From NCBI GenBank assembly GCA_023146365.1, contig JAGLCE010000074.1, positions 1 through 49,251 of the forward strand: a stretch of 49,251 nucleotides of DNA. Reading direction: 5' to 3'. Made by a program: the position numbers and the translations under genes. Shown one piece after another: positions 7,922-15,913 of this stretch; the stretch's first letter is position 1, and the number at the start of each line of letters is the position of its first letter. Below the pieces are notes generated by a model that was not told the origin of the DNA, did not search any database, and saw nothing but the letters and a program-made list of their open reading frames with translations. This stretch comes from Endozoicomonadaceae bacterium. GTDB lineage: Bacteria; Pseudomonadota; Gammaproteobacteria; Pseudomonadales; Endozoicomonadaceae.

Positions 7922-10900
7922 ATGGAACACTCTTTGTTTCGCATCGCAACGATTATTCCCCCGCTTGAATCTGGAGATGTGACTTTTAAAAATGGTTTGA
8001 TCGAGGCTAATCAGGGATTGTTGGAGGCTCTAGTTCGTTATAGCCATTTCACGGAATTCCATTTTTTTGTGGTGGTAGAGCATTGCACCTCGGTTTACAG
8101 CTACTGGATGAATTTTTTGAAGTTCGAATCGCTGGATCGGACGATACAAGTCATTCCTTTACATCTGTTGCCAGTCTGCTTGTCAGGGTATGAATATTCG
8201 GTATTTCATTGTGGTGACCATCATATCTCTCCGTTGCTGGAGCTAAGAGAAGCGTATGCAGGACAGATGTTTCCCATCACCGGTCGAGTGCATTCGCTTT
8301 GTCAGGATGTATTGCTGACCGCTACGCGTAATACTCTACTGGCTCCGTACCATAATTGCGATGCGTTGCTCTGTGCCAGCCATGCTGCTCAGAAAGCCAT
8401 GAACCGAATGATTAATCATGTGATTAATCAGCTATCCAATCGACATAGCATGACGATTAGCAAATCCATTGCGGTTGAGAAAATCCCTTTGGGGGTTGAA
8501 CCTGAAGCATTCCTTGTCACCGATAAACAGCATGTTAGGCGGCAGTTAGGCTTGCCTGAAGATGCCCTCATTATTCTTTATCTGGGAAGGATCGACCTTA
8601 GCAATAAAATGGATCTTCATCCTCTGATTCTGGCCTTAAATGAAATTGTGTCAGGGGATGACTGGGGTAATGATGTCATTTTATATCTTTGTGGCCAGGC
8701 ATCATTCAGTGATGATTATGTGGTCTCTCTTGTCCGTACTGTGGGTACGTTTGCTCTGGATGATTGTGTTTTATTCAAGCTTGATCTGGACTCAGCAGAG
8801 CGTAATATCGTCTATGCTGCAGCCGATATTTTTGTCTCGATTGCGGATAACCCTCAGGAAACCTTTGGTCTTGCCCCAATAGAGGCCATGGCTGCCGGAT
8901 TACCGGTTGTGTTGTCTGATTGGGATGGTTATCGAGATCTGGTTGAAGATGGAGTATCTGGGTTTCTGGTGCCAACCGTCTGGGGAGATGTTGATCTCCT
9001 TATCACACCCACTGCTTATTATGAGCCAGAGCGTAATTTGCTGGCAGCGGCGCAATCCGTAGTAGTCGATATCCCAGTGCTTTCCTGTGTGTTGGCGACG
9101 CTGCTTGCAGACAAGGCGCTAAGGCTTCGTGTGGGAAAGGCTGCTCAATCTCGTGTTGATGATCAATTTACTTGGAAAGCATCCGTCGAACAGTATGAAC
9201 AACTGGTTCGGTCGCTTAAGCAGAATGCCGATCAAATGCATTTTCAGCACTCTGGTGAATATCCTGGTTTATTAACGGTTGACGTGTTTAAGCACTACGC
9301 TTCTCGGCATCTAGGCGATGCTGATGTTATCAAGACGACTCCGCGAGGGCGTCGCGTTTTAAACGATTCAGAAGCGACAGTATGTTTTGAAAGTATTAAT
9401 CACTTGGTGGATTCGCAGTTTCAGTCACAAGTACTTGAGGGGGCATTACTGGGTGTCTGTGTTGATCATCTATGTGACAGTATTGGACTTGCTAAGCCTC
9501 AGGTCATCTTTAACATCCTCTGGGCGATGAAGCATCATTTGCTCTGTTTCTCGGTTGAAGAGCGATGTACTCATAAGAATACCTATCTATGTTTGGCTAA
9601 ATATCCGACTTATCCTGTTTTAGCAGTGCTTGATGAGATATGGGCGCTGTTTCAGGGCGACGACTGTCCAGATGCGTGGGTCGCAGGGCATGTAAAGTCT
9701 TTAATGACTGCTTATGTCTGGCCTTTGTTGACCTCAATCAGATCTGATGCTTGTTGGCGTGCTAGCACGATGCTGCCATCTATTATCGCGCCTGCAGTGA
9801 AAATACTGAGTGAACAGTTGGAGCATGTTCGGAATATAGGTCGTAAATCAGCAGAGAAAATGGACATTGAGGGGATATCTTCCCAAGAGCTTGTGGATCG
9901 GTTTCCGCTGTGGGGGCGACAGACTAGATCAAAATTGGTCGATTATTTGCAGGCTACCAAAGCACTCATTCGGCGACTTGAGCAGGATTGGCAGCATCTT
10001 TTGGATGAATTTGTCGTTGAACAGTCTGGAGCATCAATAAAGATAATTAAGGTAGAACCTTTAACAAAACGCCATTTTTCGGGTGCGACACGGATCGGTT
10101 ACAGCAATGGTGTCAGTATTATTTATAAGCCAAGAGATCTGCGTGCTGAGGTTCTATTGATCAATCAGCATCGGAACAGCGAATGCTTAAGTTTGGCGGA
10201 ACAGTTTAATCTATGGGCTGAAGAGGATGCTATTGGTTGTTATCGACAAATAGCAATGAGTGAAACACGGCGAAATCGAACATTTCATTATGGGTATGTA
10301 GAATGTGTATCTGCTCAAGCATCAGAAAGTGTGTGGAGTCAGCTTTTTTATCGGCGTGTAGGAATGATGACAGCGTTTTTATTGATAACAGGGCAGGGCA
10401 GTGCAGATTATCGAAATATTTTTATTTTGGGGAATATGCCTTATCCTATTGATCTGAGTCGGAGCTGCTCTCAGCGTGTTGCCAAGGCGTTGCAGACTGA
10501 AATGAAGGATCCTGCACTTTTGAACTGGGAGCAGAGTGCGCTTAGGCAAACTGGTATAAGTCTCTTTTGGAATAATCCCGATGATAGTATTGCCTGCGAT
10601 ACTGATAAACACAGTCAGTATGCCACTGACGTTGCTGATGGTTTTCGGCGAGGGCTGCGGCTGATAAAAGATCGCCAGAATGGTGTCAGGGGATATCTGC
10701 AACAATTAGCCTGTTTGCCAGTGCGTACCACGGTGTTGACTGATGATCAGCACTGGCAGCAAGTTCAGGATATTAGTCGCTTACATGTATTTTGTGAGTC
10801 TGGTTTGAAGCCACTTTATACCGTCACTAAGACTATGATTACACGTTATGTGAGAGAGCAGAGCAGGGTCGATGGCGGTGTAGGTTGTTTAATGAGTCGG

Positions 10901-11203
10901 TATGAAAAGCGTATTGCGGATGCATGGCTCAGAGGAAATGCCCCCTGCTTTCAGCGATTGCCCGGCAATACGGCACTGTTGTCGTCATCCAATGAGAGAG
11001 CGGATGACTCTGTGGCTGAAGATGCTCTCTATTTCTCTGAGCCTGTGCTGGATATCATGCTGGATGGGCTTGAGCAGCTAGATGGTGTGAGGATAGATAG
11101 GCTGGTTGAAGTGTATGAAAACTGGTTGTCATCCTTGGCTAGCGAAGATCCGCTGGAGGACAACCTGTTTAATTGGTTGAATCATCACTCCGTTACTACT
11201 TAG
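7922..11203 (+). CDS. GT4 glycosyltransferase fused to LanM-type dehydratase/kinase-like domain; candidate T3SS effector
   Basis: This is a 1093-aa fusion protein. Residues about 1-430 look like a GT-B, GT4-type glycosyltransferase: an N-terminal Rossmann half, CDALLCASHAA, then IILYLGRIDLSNKMD and the E-x7-E motif ETFGLAPIEAMAAGLPVV (E313, E321). Residues about 430-690 are helical linker of unknown type. Residues about 690-1060 resemble the DUF4135 dehydratase/kinase half of LanM lanthipeptide synthetases: GATRIGYSNGVSIIYKPRDL (K736 in KPR), FYRRVGMMTAFLLITGQGSADYRNIFI (N832), PIDLS (D844) and RYEKRIADAWLRGNAPCF. The LanC cyclase domain of LanM is absent and no precursor-peptide gene is seen. 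In LanM the segment before the conserved Asn reads D-x-H-x-x-N; here it is S827-x-D829-x-x-N832. Its position directly behind a CesT-type chaperone and beside sctDEFG suggests secretion by the T3SS; this is inference. The substrate is unknown. Confidence 0.75.
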   Translation: MEHSLFRIATIIPPLESGDVTFKNGLIEANQGLLEALVRYSHFTEFHFFVVVEHCTSVYSYWMNFLKFESLDRTIQVIPLHLLPVCLSGYEYSVFHCGDHHISPLLELREAYAGQMFPITGRVHSLCQDVLLTATRNTLLAPYHNCDALLCASHAAQKAMNRMINHVINQLSNRHSMTISKSIAVEKIPLGVEPEAFLVTDKQHVRRQLGLPEDALIILYLGRIDLSNKMDLHPLILALNEIVSGDDWGNDVILYLCGQASFSDDYVVSLVRTVGTFALDDCVLFKLDLDSAERNIVYAAADIFVSIADNPQETFGLAPIEAMAAGLPVVLSDWDGYRDLVEDGVSGFLVPTVWGDVDLLITPTAYYEPERNLLAAAQSVVVDIPVLSCVLATLLADKALRLRVGKAAQSRVDDQFTWKASVEQYEQLVRSLKQNADQMHFQHSGEYPGLLTVDVFKHYASRHLGDADVIKTTPRGRRVLNDSEATVCFESINHLVDSQFQSQVLEGALLGVCVDHLCDSIGLAKPQVIFNILWAMKHHLLCFSVEERCTHKNTYLCLAKYPTYPVLAVLDEIWALFQGDDCPDAWVAGHVKSLMTAYVWPLLTSIRSDACWRASTMLPSIIAPAVKILSEQLEHVRNIGRKSAEKMDIEGISSQELVDRFPLWGRQTRSKLVDYLQATKALIRRLEQDWQHLLDEFVVEQSGASIKIIKVEPLTKRHFSGATRIGYSNGVSIIYKPRDLRAEVLLINQHRNSECLSLAEQFNLWAEEDAIGCYRQIAMSETRRNRTFHYGYVECVSAQASESVWSQLFYRRVGMMTAFLLITGQGSADYRNIFILGNMPYPIDLSRSCSQRVAKALQTEMKDPALLNWEQSALRQTGISLFWNNPDDSIACDTDKHSQYATDVADGFRRGLRLIKDRQNGVRGYLQQLACLPVRTTVLTDDQHWQQVQDISRLHVFCESGLKPLYTVTKTMITRYVREQSRVDGGVGCLMSRYEKRIADAWLRGNAPCFQRLPGNTALLSSSNERADDSVAEDALYFSEPVLDIMLDGLEQLDGVRIDRLVEVYENWLSSLASEDPLEDNLFNWLNHHSVTT

Positions 11204-11216
11204 TATTGGGCTGTGC

Positions 11217-11648
11217 TTAGTATTGAGCGGTGGGTGGTGTGGGTGGTGTGCTCTTTTTGTCTGCGTGATGCTTGAGTTCCTGTAGGAGATTTTTTGCCAA
11301 GCTGGCTGCCGATGTATCCTTAGAGTCGAGCAGTGGCAGGAGAAAAGTCTCACTTTCACTGTTGCGTCCCATTAGCATCAGGGACATACCAATAAAGGCT
11401 TGTACCGTAGGGTTGTCTGGCTCGACCTTTAGAGCTTTTTTCTCAAGAATGTCCAGCGCATCCTGAAACTGGTTTAAATTAAGATGATTTATCGCTAGGC
11501 CAATATGCGAAAGTATACTTCCGGGGCGTGCATGACCAATGGCCGTGAATATAGACTTGGCTTGGGCTGACATCCCGTTGCTGGTAGCCATAAACCCGAT
11601 GTCTGCCAGTAGCCGTAAGTGTTCTGCTGTGATGGTAACCCTTACCAT
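11217..11648 (-). CDS. sctG: SctG/YscG-type TPR chaperone of the needle subunit
   Basis: The product is a 143-aa helical protein with TPR-like repeats (SIFTAIGHARPGSILSHIGLA, FQDALDILEKKALKVEPDNP, VQAFIGMSLMLMGR), in the position that YscG/PscG occupies downstream of the needle gene. YscG together with YscE holds the needle monomer in the cytoplasm and prevents premature polymerisation. Its tail (KKSTPPTPPTAQY) is low in complexity. The gene starts 26 nt after sctF, with GAGGAA upstream of the ATG at 11648. It converges on the fusion gene with only 13 nt between the stop codons and no clear terminator. Alternatively it is an HrpB1-like or other T3SS TPR protein; the context makes SctG the best name. 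Confidence 0.72.
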   Translation of the reverse strand: MVRVTITAEHLRLLADIGFMATSNGMSAQAKSIFTAIGHARPGSILSHIGLAINHLNLNQFQDALDILEKKALKVEPDNPTVQAFIGMSLMLMGRNSESETFLLPLLDSKDTSAASLAKNLLQELKHHADKKSTPPTPPTAQY

Positions 11649-11674
11649 GTCTCTAATTCCTCTGAATACACAAG

Positions 11675-11923
11675 TTAACTAATTTTTTGAATAATGCCTT
11701 GCGCAGTATCTTTAACGGATTTGATGACTGAACTATCTAAGCTATAGAGCATAGTAAGTTTATTGACCTCTTGCTGCAGTTTGATCATCTCGGCCAAGTT
11801 GGTTGGATCGACATTTTCCATAGATGCTTGCAACTTTGTTTCAAGATCGTCTAGCTTGCTGGACAAGCGTTCGGTTGCTGTATCAAAACTAATGCTTTGA
11901 GTTTGCGACGTAGCTGAAGACAT
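11675..11923 (-). CDS. sctF: T3SS needle subunit SctF (YscF family)
   Basis: The product is an 82-aa needle monomer. The C-terminal helix MLYSLDSSVIKSVKDTAQGIIQKIS matches the YscF/PscF end (family pattern Y-N-I-N-S-x-I-V-R-S-x-K-D-x-x-Q-G-I-L-Q-K). The N-terminal half is polar and Ser/Thr-rich, and the central helix carries NLAEMIKLQQEVNKL. This protein polymerises into the extracellular hollow needle. The size fits (YscF is 87 aa). A good SD (AGGAAAGAG) precedes the ATG at 11923. It is the firmest marker that this block is a true T3SS cluster. Confidence 0.9.
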   Translation of the reverse strand: MSSATSQTQSISFDTATERLSSKLDDLETKLQASMENVDPTNLAEMIKLQQEVNKLTMLYSLDSSVIKSVKDTAQGIIQKIS

Positions 11924-12005
11924 AACTCTTTCCTTTTTATTAGTACTTTATTTGAGTTTAGTTCATTGTATCCTTAAGTTTGAATCGGATGGGATAAAAC
12001 GCATT

Positions 12006-12257
12006 TCAAGGTGTGCCAGAGGCGCCATGAAATTTCAGCCAAGTCATCTCGGTGACTTTTATTGCACTACCGAGTGCCTTGATCAGGGCATCTGTCTGTT
12101 GAAACTCTTCCGGAGACAGTCCTCCCTGCTTGGTGGCAGTGAGGTCAGTAATCTCTGTCTTCAGGTTGTGGATAACCTCTTTCTTGAATTGACCGTCCGC
12201 ATCACTACTTAGCCGATCCTCTGTTATCGAGAGAGAGATGTCTTCAGTTTCTGGCAT
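12006..12257 (-). CDS. SctE-like (YscE/PscE) needle co-chaperone
   Basis: This is an 83-aa acidic helical protein lying between the sctD and sctF genes, exactly where yscE/pscE sits. The C-terminal helix-turn-helix (GGLSPEEFQQTDALIKALGSAIKVTEMTWLKF) resembles the helical hairpin of YscE, which pairs with YscG to cap the needle protein. The N-terminal 20 residues are polar and probably disordered. The ATG at 12257 lies inside the end of sctD (14-nt overlap) and is preceded by a strong GGAGGC SD within that gene, indicating translational coupling. The call rests mostly on position, size and fold pattern, since this family is poorly conserved. Confidence 0.6.
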   Translation of the reverse strand: MPETEDISLSITEDRLSSDADGQFKKEVIHNLKTEITDLTATKQGGLSPEEFQQTDALIKALGSAIKVTEMTWLKFHGASGTP

Positions 12258-13725
12258 GGTTGCCTCCTATATGAAATTTCATTCTGTCTCGTCCTAGACG
12301 AAGCATCAAGTATTCTAGCGTTATATCTTCAAGTATATATCCATTTTCTAACTTGGCACCTTTTAAATATTTTTCATCATTATTTAGGATGATAAAAGGC
12401 TCCTTGCCGATCGTTATGCTTTTGATGTTGATGACAGGTTGCATGGTATCCATGTTGGCAGAAGGCAAGGTAACATCAAGCACTAATTCAGGATATTTAC
12501 CGTATTTTTCTCGGAAGGTACGAATTATTTCTTTGAGATGGTATCCCTGAGAAATATTCATCAGACGGCCATTGATAACAACTTTACCTGGTTGATCCAG
12601 TAGTTTTATCCGCCGACTCAGTGAATTTGACTTGAGCATTGAACGTAATGCTTTGATTCGGCTGTTCTGGAAGTCCATCTGATCGATAATAGCTCGCAAT
12701 CCATTTACTTCCTGACGAAGTAACGCATGAACTTTAATCAGATCTTTGCCAGTATGCAAATACCCTCTGAGAATCAGTGTACCTGGTAGTGTATCCAGTG
12801 CAACAGTGAGAGTTTTGTAGCCATTCATTTTTAGTATGGACTTGGCATTTTCCTGCATTTCATCTAAGGCAATGATTTGGTTGTTATAGGGAATGAATTT
12901 CTCCGCCAAAACGTTTATGTAGGCTTGCTCTGTTGAGCTATTGGTTACGTAACCGATTAGTAGTATGGAACCGCTTGGGAGTGCTTCTAGGGTAACATTT
13001 TCCAGCTGCTGTGAAATGCGAAGTGTTTCCGCTTGGACAATAAGGGGAATGGATTTTTTTCTTTCAGCCGCTGTAGGATCGGTGAGTTGCCATAGCCAGA
13101 AAAATCCGACGATAAATCCGATAAGCAACAGAGCGGAAACGCCGCCAATTAGTAAGGACTTTTTGGGACGAAAGCCCAAGATGCGGTTCATATTCTTGAT
13201 GAAAACTAAGTATTTAGCTGTAAAGGTTGCCTGTTTATCGTCTTTCACTGGAGCGATGATAGCCGGACTGTCTTCAACCTCAACCTCATCCTCAGTCTCA
13301 ACCTCATCTGAGTATTCATCCTCATGAATATCCTCATCAGTCTTGTCGGCAGGGGTATCAATGTTTGGTTTTGCGGAAGTAGAAGGTGCCAGATTCGGCA
13401 TGGATAGATTTGGCCAAGAGGCATTTTCTGGTGCCATGGCAAAGTGAAGGTTTCCGGCAGTGGCGATGGCAAATGGTTCCAATGGAAACTGGTTTTCTTG
13501 AGCTTTTCCGTTGATATGGATGCTTTGTTCTTCTACTAGGTTGATAATTTCAACGCTTTCGTCTGAAATATGAATTTCAAGTTGATAATCGGCGAGGGTG
13601 TTATCGGTGAGTACTAGATCACATTCTTCATGCCGACCTAGTGAGTGCTTGCCTTCGTGTAGAGTGATTTCTGCGCCGACATGCGGGCCGGACAGAATTT
13701 TTAATACCCAAGTCTGATCTGACAT
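12244..13725 (-). CDS. sctD: T3SS inner-membrane ring protein SctD (YscD family)
   Basis: The product is a 493-aa bitopic inner-membrane protein. Residues 1-100 form a cytoplasmic FHA-like domain (WVLKILSGPHVGAEITL, SLGRHEECDLVL). A strongly acidic linker follows at about 129-152 (EDIHEDEYSDEVETEDEVEV), then a single membrane segment at about 190-213 (LLIGGVSALLLIGFIVGFFWLW), and a periplasmic part with repeated BON/ring-building-like units (LPSGSILLIGYV, LPGTLILRGYLHTG, KVVINGRLMN). SctD forms the larger inner-membrane ring with SctJ and contacts the secretin SctC. It is longer than YscD (419 aa), mainly because of the linker. It is first in the minus-strand sctDEFG unit. Confidence 0.85.
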   Translation of the reverse strand: MSDQTWVLKILSGPHVGAEITLHEGKHSLGRHEECDLVLTDNTLADYQLEIHISDESVEIINLVEEQSIHINGKAQENQFPLEPFAIATAGNLHFAMAPENASWPNLSMPNLAPSTSAKPNIDTPADKTDEDIHEDEYSDEVETEDEVEVEDSPAIIAPVKDDKQATFTAKYLVFIKNMNRILGFRPKKSLLIGGVSALLLIGFIVGFFWLWQLTDPTAAERKKSIPLIVQAETLRISQQLENVTLEALPSGSILLIGYVTNSSTEQAYINVLAEKFIPYNNQIIALDEMQENAKSILKMNGYKTLTVALDTLPGTLILRGYLHTGKDLIKVHALLRQEVNGLRAIIDQMDFQNSRIKALRSMLKSNSLSRRIKLLDQPGKVVINGRLMNISQGYHLKEIIRTFREKYGKYPELVLDVTLPSANMDTMQPVINIKSITIGKEPFIILNNDEKYLKGAKLENGYILEDITLEYLMLRLGRDRMKFHIGGNHARN

Positions 13726-14207
13726 AAACTGTTATCCATTACTTGTATCGACGATAGATCATTTTCATTGAAAGTGATTCCTAATGGATACTTTCCTCAC
13801 CCCTAGACTCAATCTTTGGAAGTGGAGATGAATACGACCATAATCGGTTACTACTAAAAAAAGCGTATCTGATGGAGAGAGATATTTCCATCGAATAGTC
13901 TGATATATTTGGTAAAACAATGACTTAGAGTGAATGTCGTAAATTAAATTGACAGTTCAATGTTGGGCTTCAGTTATCCTTTCGTCAAAATATCATTTTT
14001 CCGGCATTGATGTTGTAGCGTTCTTGGCTATTCAGTGGTTCTAAGACGCACGCACACAGGGCGAGACTTTTTGCTAGACTAGAAAAGGTTAGGCTGGCGC
14101 GCAGGAATGGTTGTTATTGCTCATTAATTTGTTGGATGCTTGTTTGGTTGCGAAAGAGTCCCATACAACGTTTGATTATCCATGCGGTAGGGCCGGCAAT
14201 GTCTGTG
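13726..14207. other. 482-nt intergenic region upstream of sctD
   Basis: This gap lies between the YiiD-like gene and sctD and must hold the sctDEFG promoter on the minus strand. I saw no unambiguous sigma70 promoter; the best minus-strand candidate is a TTGTTT box with a 17-nt spacer to TATTCG, around 13900-13930. I could not identify an activator (ExsA-like) box with confidence. No ORF is convincing. Confidence 0.5.
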
Positions 14208-14669
14208 TTATGTCCCTTTAGGTAGTTCCTTTGGGGGTATTGCAACATAGCCTCCGGTAAAGATTGCGATACTCTCTCCCTCAGAGCTTAGGGAGACGTT
14301 TAGGTCAAGACGCACTCTACGACCAGCCTGCAGTCGATGACAGAAATTTTCGGGCGCTGCGCATTTGCAGCTAGCGAGTAGCTCGCTGTTTGCTGGTTTC
14401 AAAAACTGTAAAGTTTGTTCGGCGATCACAACATTGCAGTTGATACCTGCTTTAAGTGCTTCCAGACTGGTCATAGTCCAGCCGCATATTGTGGCTAAAG
14501 CGCTGATGCTGCCACCAAAGACAGAACCTTTGTCATTGATGTTGGGCGATAGGGGACAGGCTAGCAGCAGTTCGTTGCCATCATAGAACCGGTAGTCGAT
14601 CTGCATGGCAATCAGCATCGGGATCTTATCCAGCCTCTCTTGAATCATAAGGGGAATTGGATGTGTCAT
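14208..14669 (-). CDS. Hot-dog fold thioesterase, YiiD C-terminal type
   Basis: The product is a 153-aa single-domain protein resembling the thioesterase half of E. coli YiiD (YiiD_C family, hot-dog fold). Key stretches are PLSPNINDKGSVFGGSISALATICGW, where the N-D/K-G-x-x-F-G-G region forms the family's active-site helix entry, and VVIAEQTLQFLKPANSELLASC. The GNAT half of E. coli YiiD is absent. The likely reaction is acyl-thioester hydrolysis, substrate unknown. It is transcribed away from rplM. Confidence 0.75.
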   Translation of the reverse strand: MTHPIPLMIQERLDKIPMLIAMQIDYRFYDGNELLLACPLSPNINDKGSVFGGSISALATICGWTMTSLEALKAGINCNVVIAEQTLQFLKPANSELLASCKCAAPENFCHRLQAGRRVRLDLNVSLSSEGESIAIFTGGYVAIPPKELPKGT

Positions 14670-15079
14670 GATTACTTTGTCCGGTTAAGCATCAAAAATC
14701 TTCAATTGTCTAATATCTGGTGGGGCATTCTCGAATGTTCCATGCCAGCAATCGGGTAGATAAGTAGGTCGTAAATCGGTCGATGGGCGGTTAAATTCAC
14801 GCTTACGAAGGAGAGTGTTAGCCTGATGCAAGTTTACGGGTAGTTTAGTCTAATTTATAGAGGCTGAAATGGGGGTGGGTGGGTAAATAGCTGCAATTTT
14901 TCAATGACGGGGGTTTTTTTTTGACTGAACTAGCTATATTATATTCCGTTATCCCAATAATGAGTACTACTGTTTGAACTGCGATAGTTTTTAAAGCACT
15001 GCGTTGGTTCGTAGGCTGGCCAAACAGTCGTGATGTTTGAATTCAGCTCGCGCCAGCGAGCATTGAGGCGAATAGATAG
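14670..15079. other. 410-nt leader/intergenic region before rplM
   Basis: No gene is visible. It contains a G-tract followed by a 9-T tract and TTGACT near 14920-14935, with overlapping TATATT boxes just downstream. The spacing (13 nt or less) is poor for a sigma70 promoter, so the rplM start site is unresolved. The rplM 5' UTR hairpin is at 15046-15061. Confidence 0.5.
15046..15061 (+). promoter_or_regulatory. Hairpin in the rplM 5' UTR
   Basis: GCTCGC (15046-15051) and GCGAGC (15056-15061) form a perfect 6-bp stem closed by a GCCA tetraloop, 18 nt before the rplM ATG and just upstream of the GAGGCG ribosome-binding segment. In E. coli, L13 represses its own rplM-rpsI operon through the 5' UTR. 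This hairpin is a candidate for such a site, by inference. Confidence 0.45.
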
Positions 15080-15508
15080 ATGAAAACCTTTAGTGCTAAA
15101 TCAGAAACCGTTAAGCGCGACTGGTATGTTGTAGATGCTTCTGGGCTGACGCTCGGTCGTTTGGCTACAGAGATTGCCAGTCGCCTGCGTGGTAAGCACA
15201 AGCCTGAGTACACTCCTCACGTTGATACCGGCGATTACATCGTGGTCATCAATGCCGAGCAAGTGCGTGTGACCGGTCGTAAGGCATCTAACAAGATGTA
15301 TTATCGTCACACTGGTTTCCCAGGTGGGCTGAAGTTAATGAGTTTTGAAAAGCTGATTGCTCATAAGCCTGGACGTGTCATCGAGCTAGCTGTTAAAGGC
15401 ATGATGCCCCGTAATCCGCTAGGTCGCGCTATGCAGCGTAAACTGAAAGTTTATGCCGGATCTGTGCATCCGCATGCTGCACAGCAACCTCAGCAAATGA
15501 CTATTTAA
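15080..15508 (+). CDS. rplM: 50S ribosomal protein L13
   Basis: L13 is an early-assembly protein of the large subunit that binds 23S rRNA. The 142-aa product has the family length. Conserved stretches: KTFSAKSETVKRDWYVVDASG, LGRLATEIASRLRGKHKPEYTPHVDTGDY and AVKGMMPRNPLGRAMQRKLKVYAG. It ends with HPHAAQQPQ. It is followed 12 nt later by rpsI, the universal order. Confidence 0.99.
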   Translation: MKTFSAKSETVKRDWYVVDASGLTLGRLATEIASRLRGKHKPEYTPHVDTGDYIVVINAEQVRVTGRKASNKMYYRHTGFPGGLKLMSFEKLIAHKPGRVIELAVKGMMPRNPLGRAMQRKLKVYAGSVHPHAAQQPQQMTI

Positions 15509-15520
15509 TTAGGGGTCAAC

Positions 15521-15913
15521 ATGTCAGTCACTCAGAACTACGGTACAGGTCGTCGAAAAACCTCTACCGCTCGTGTTTTTATGCGTAAGGGAACGGGTAG
15601 CATTTATATCAACGGTCGTGCGCTTCAGGACTATTTTGGTCGTGAAACGTCCCGAATGATCGTCATGCAGCCGCTTGAAATGGTTGAAATGGTGAAAAGT
15701 TTCGATATCAAGATCACTGTAAAGGGTGGTGGTGCTAGCGGTCAGGCCGGTGCGATCCGTCACGGTATCACCCGTGCTCTGATGGAGTATGACGAAACGT
15801 TGCGCCCTCCTTTGCGTAAGGCTGGCTATGTCACCCGTGATGCCCGTATGGTTGAGCGGAAGAAGGTCGGTCTGCACAAGTCTCGTAAACGTCCTCAGTT
15901 TTCCAAGCGTTAA
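15521..15913 (+). CDS. rpsI: 30S ribosomal protein S9
   Basis: S9 is a small-subunit protein whose C-terminal tail reaches the P-site tRNA. The 130-aa product has GTGRRKTSTARVFMRKGTG, GGGASGQAGAIRHGITRALM and the basic tail HKSRKRPQFSKR, with the invariant terminal Lys-Arg. It forms an operon with rplM and ends at the terminator at 15936-15964. Confidence 0.99.
   Translation: MSVTQNYGTGRRKTSTARVFMRKGTGSIYINGRALQDYFGRETSRMIVMQPLEMVEMVKSFDIKITVKGGGASGQAGAIRHGITRALMEYDETLRPPLRKAGYVTRDARMVERKKVGLHKSRKRPQFSKR

Noticed and set aside
7922..11203. A lanthipeptide (RiPP) biosynthetic locus
   Set aside because: No precursor-peptide ORF, no LanC domain, no LanT-type exporter or protease; the adjacent small gene looks like a T3SS chaperone, and half of the protein is a glycosyltransferase.
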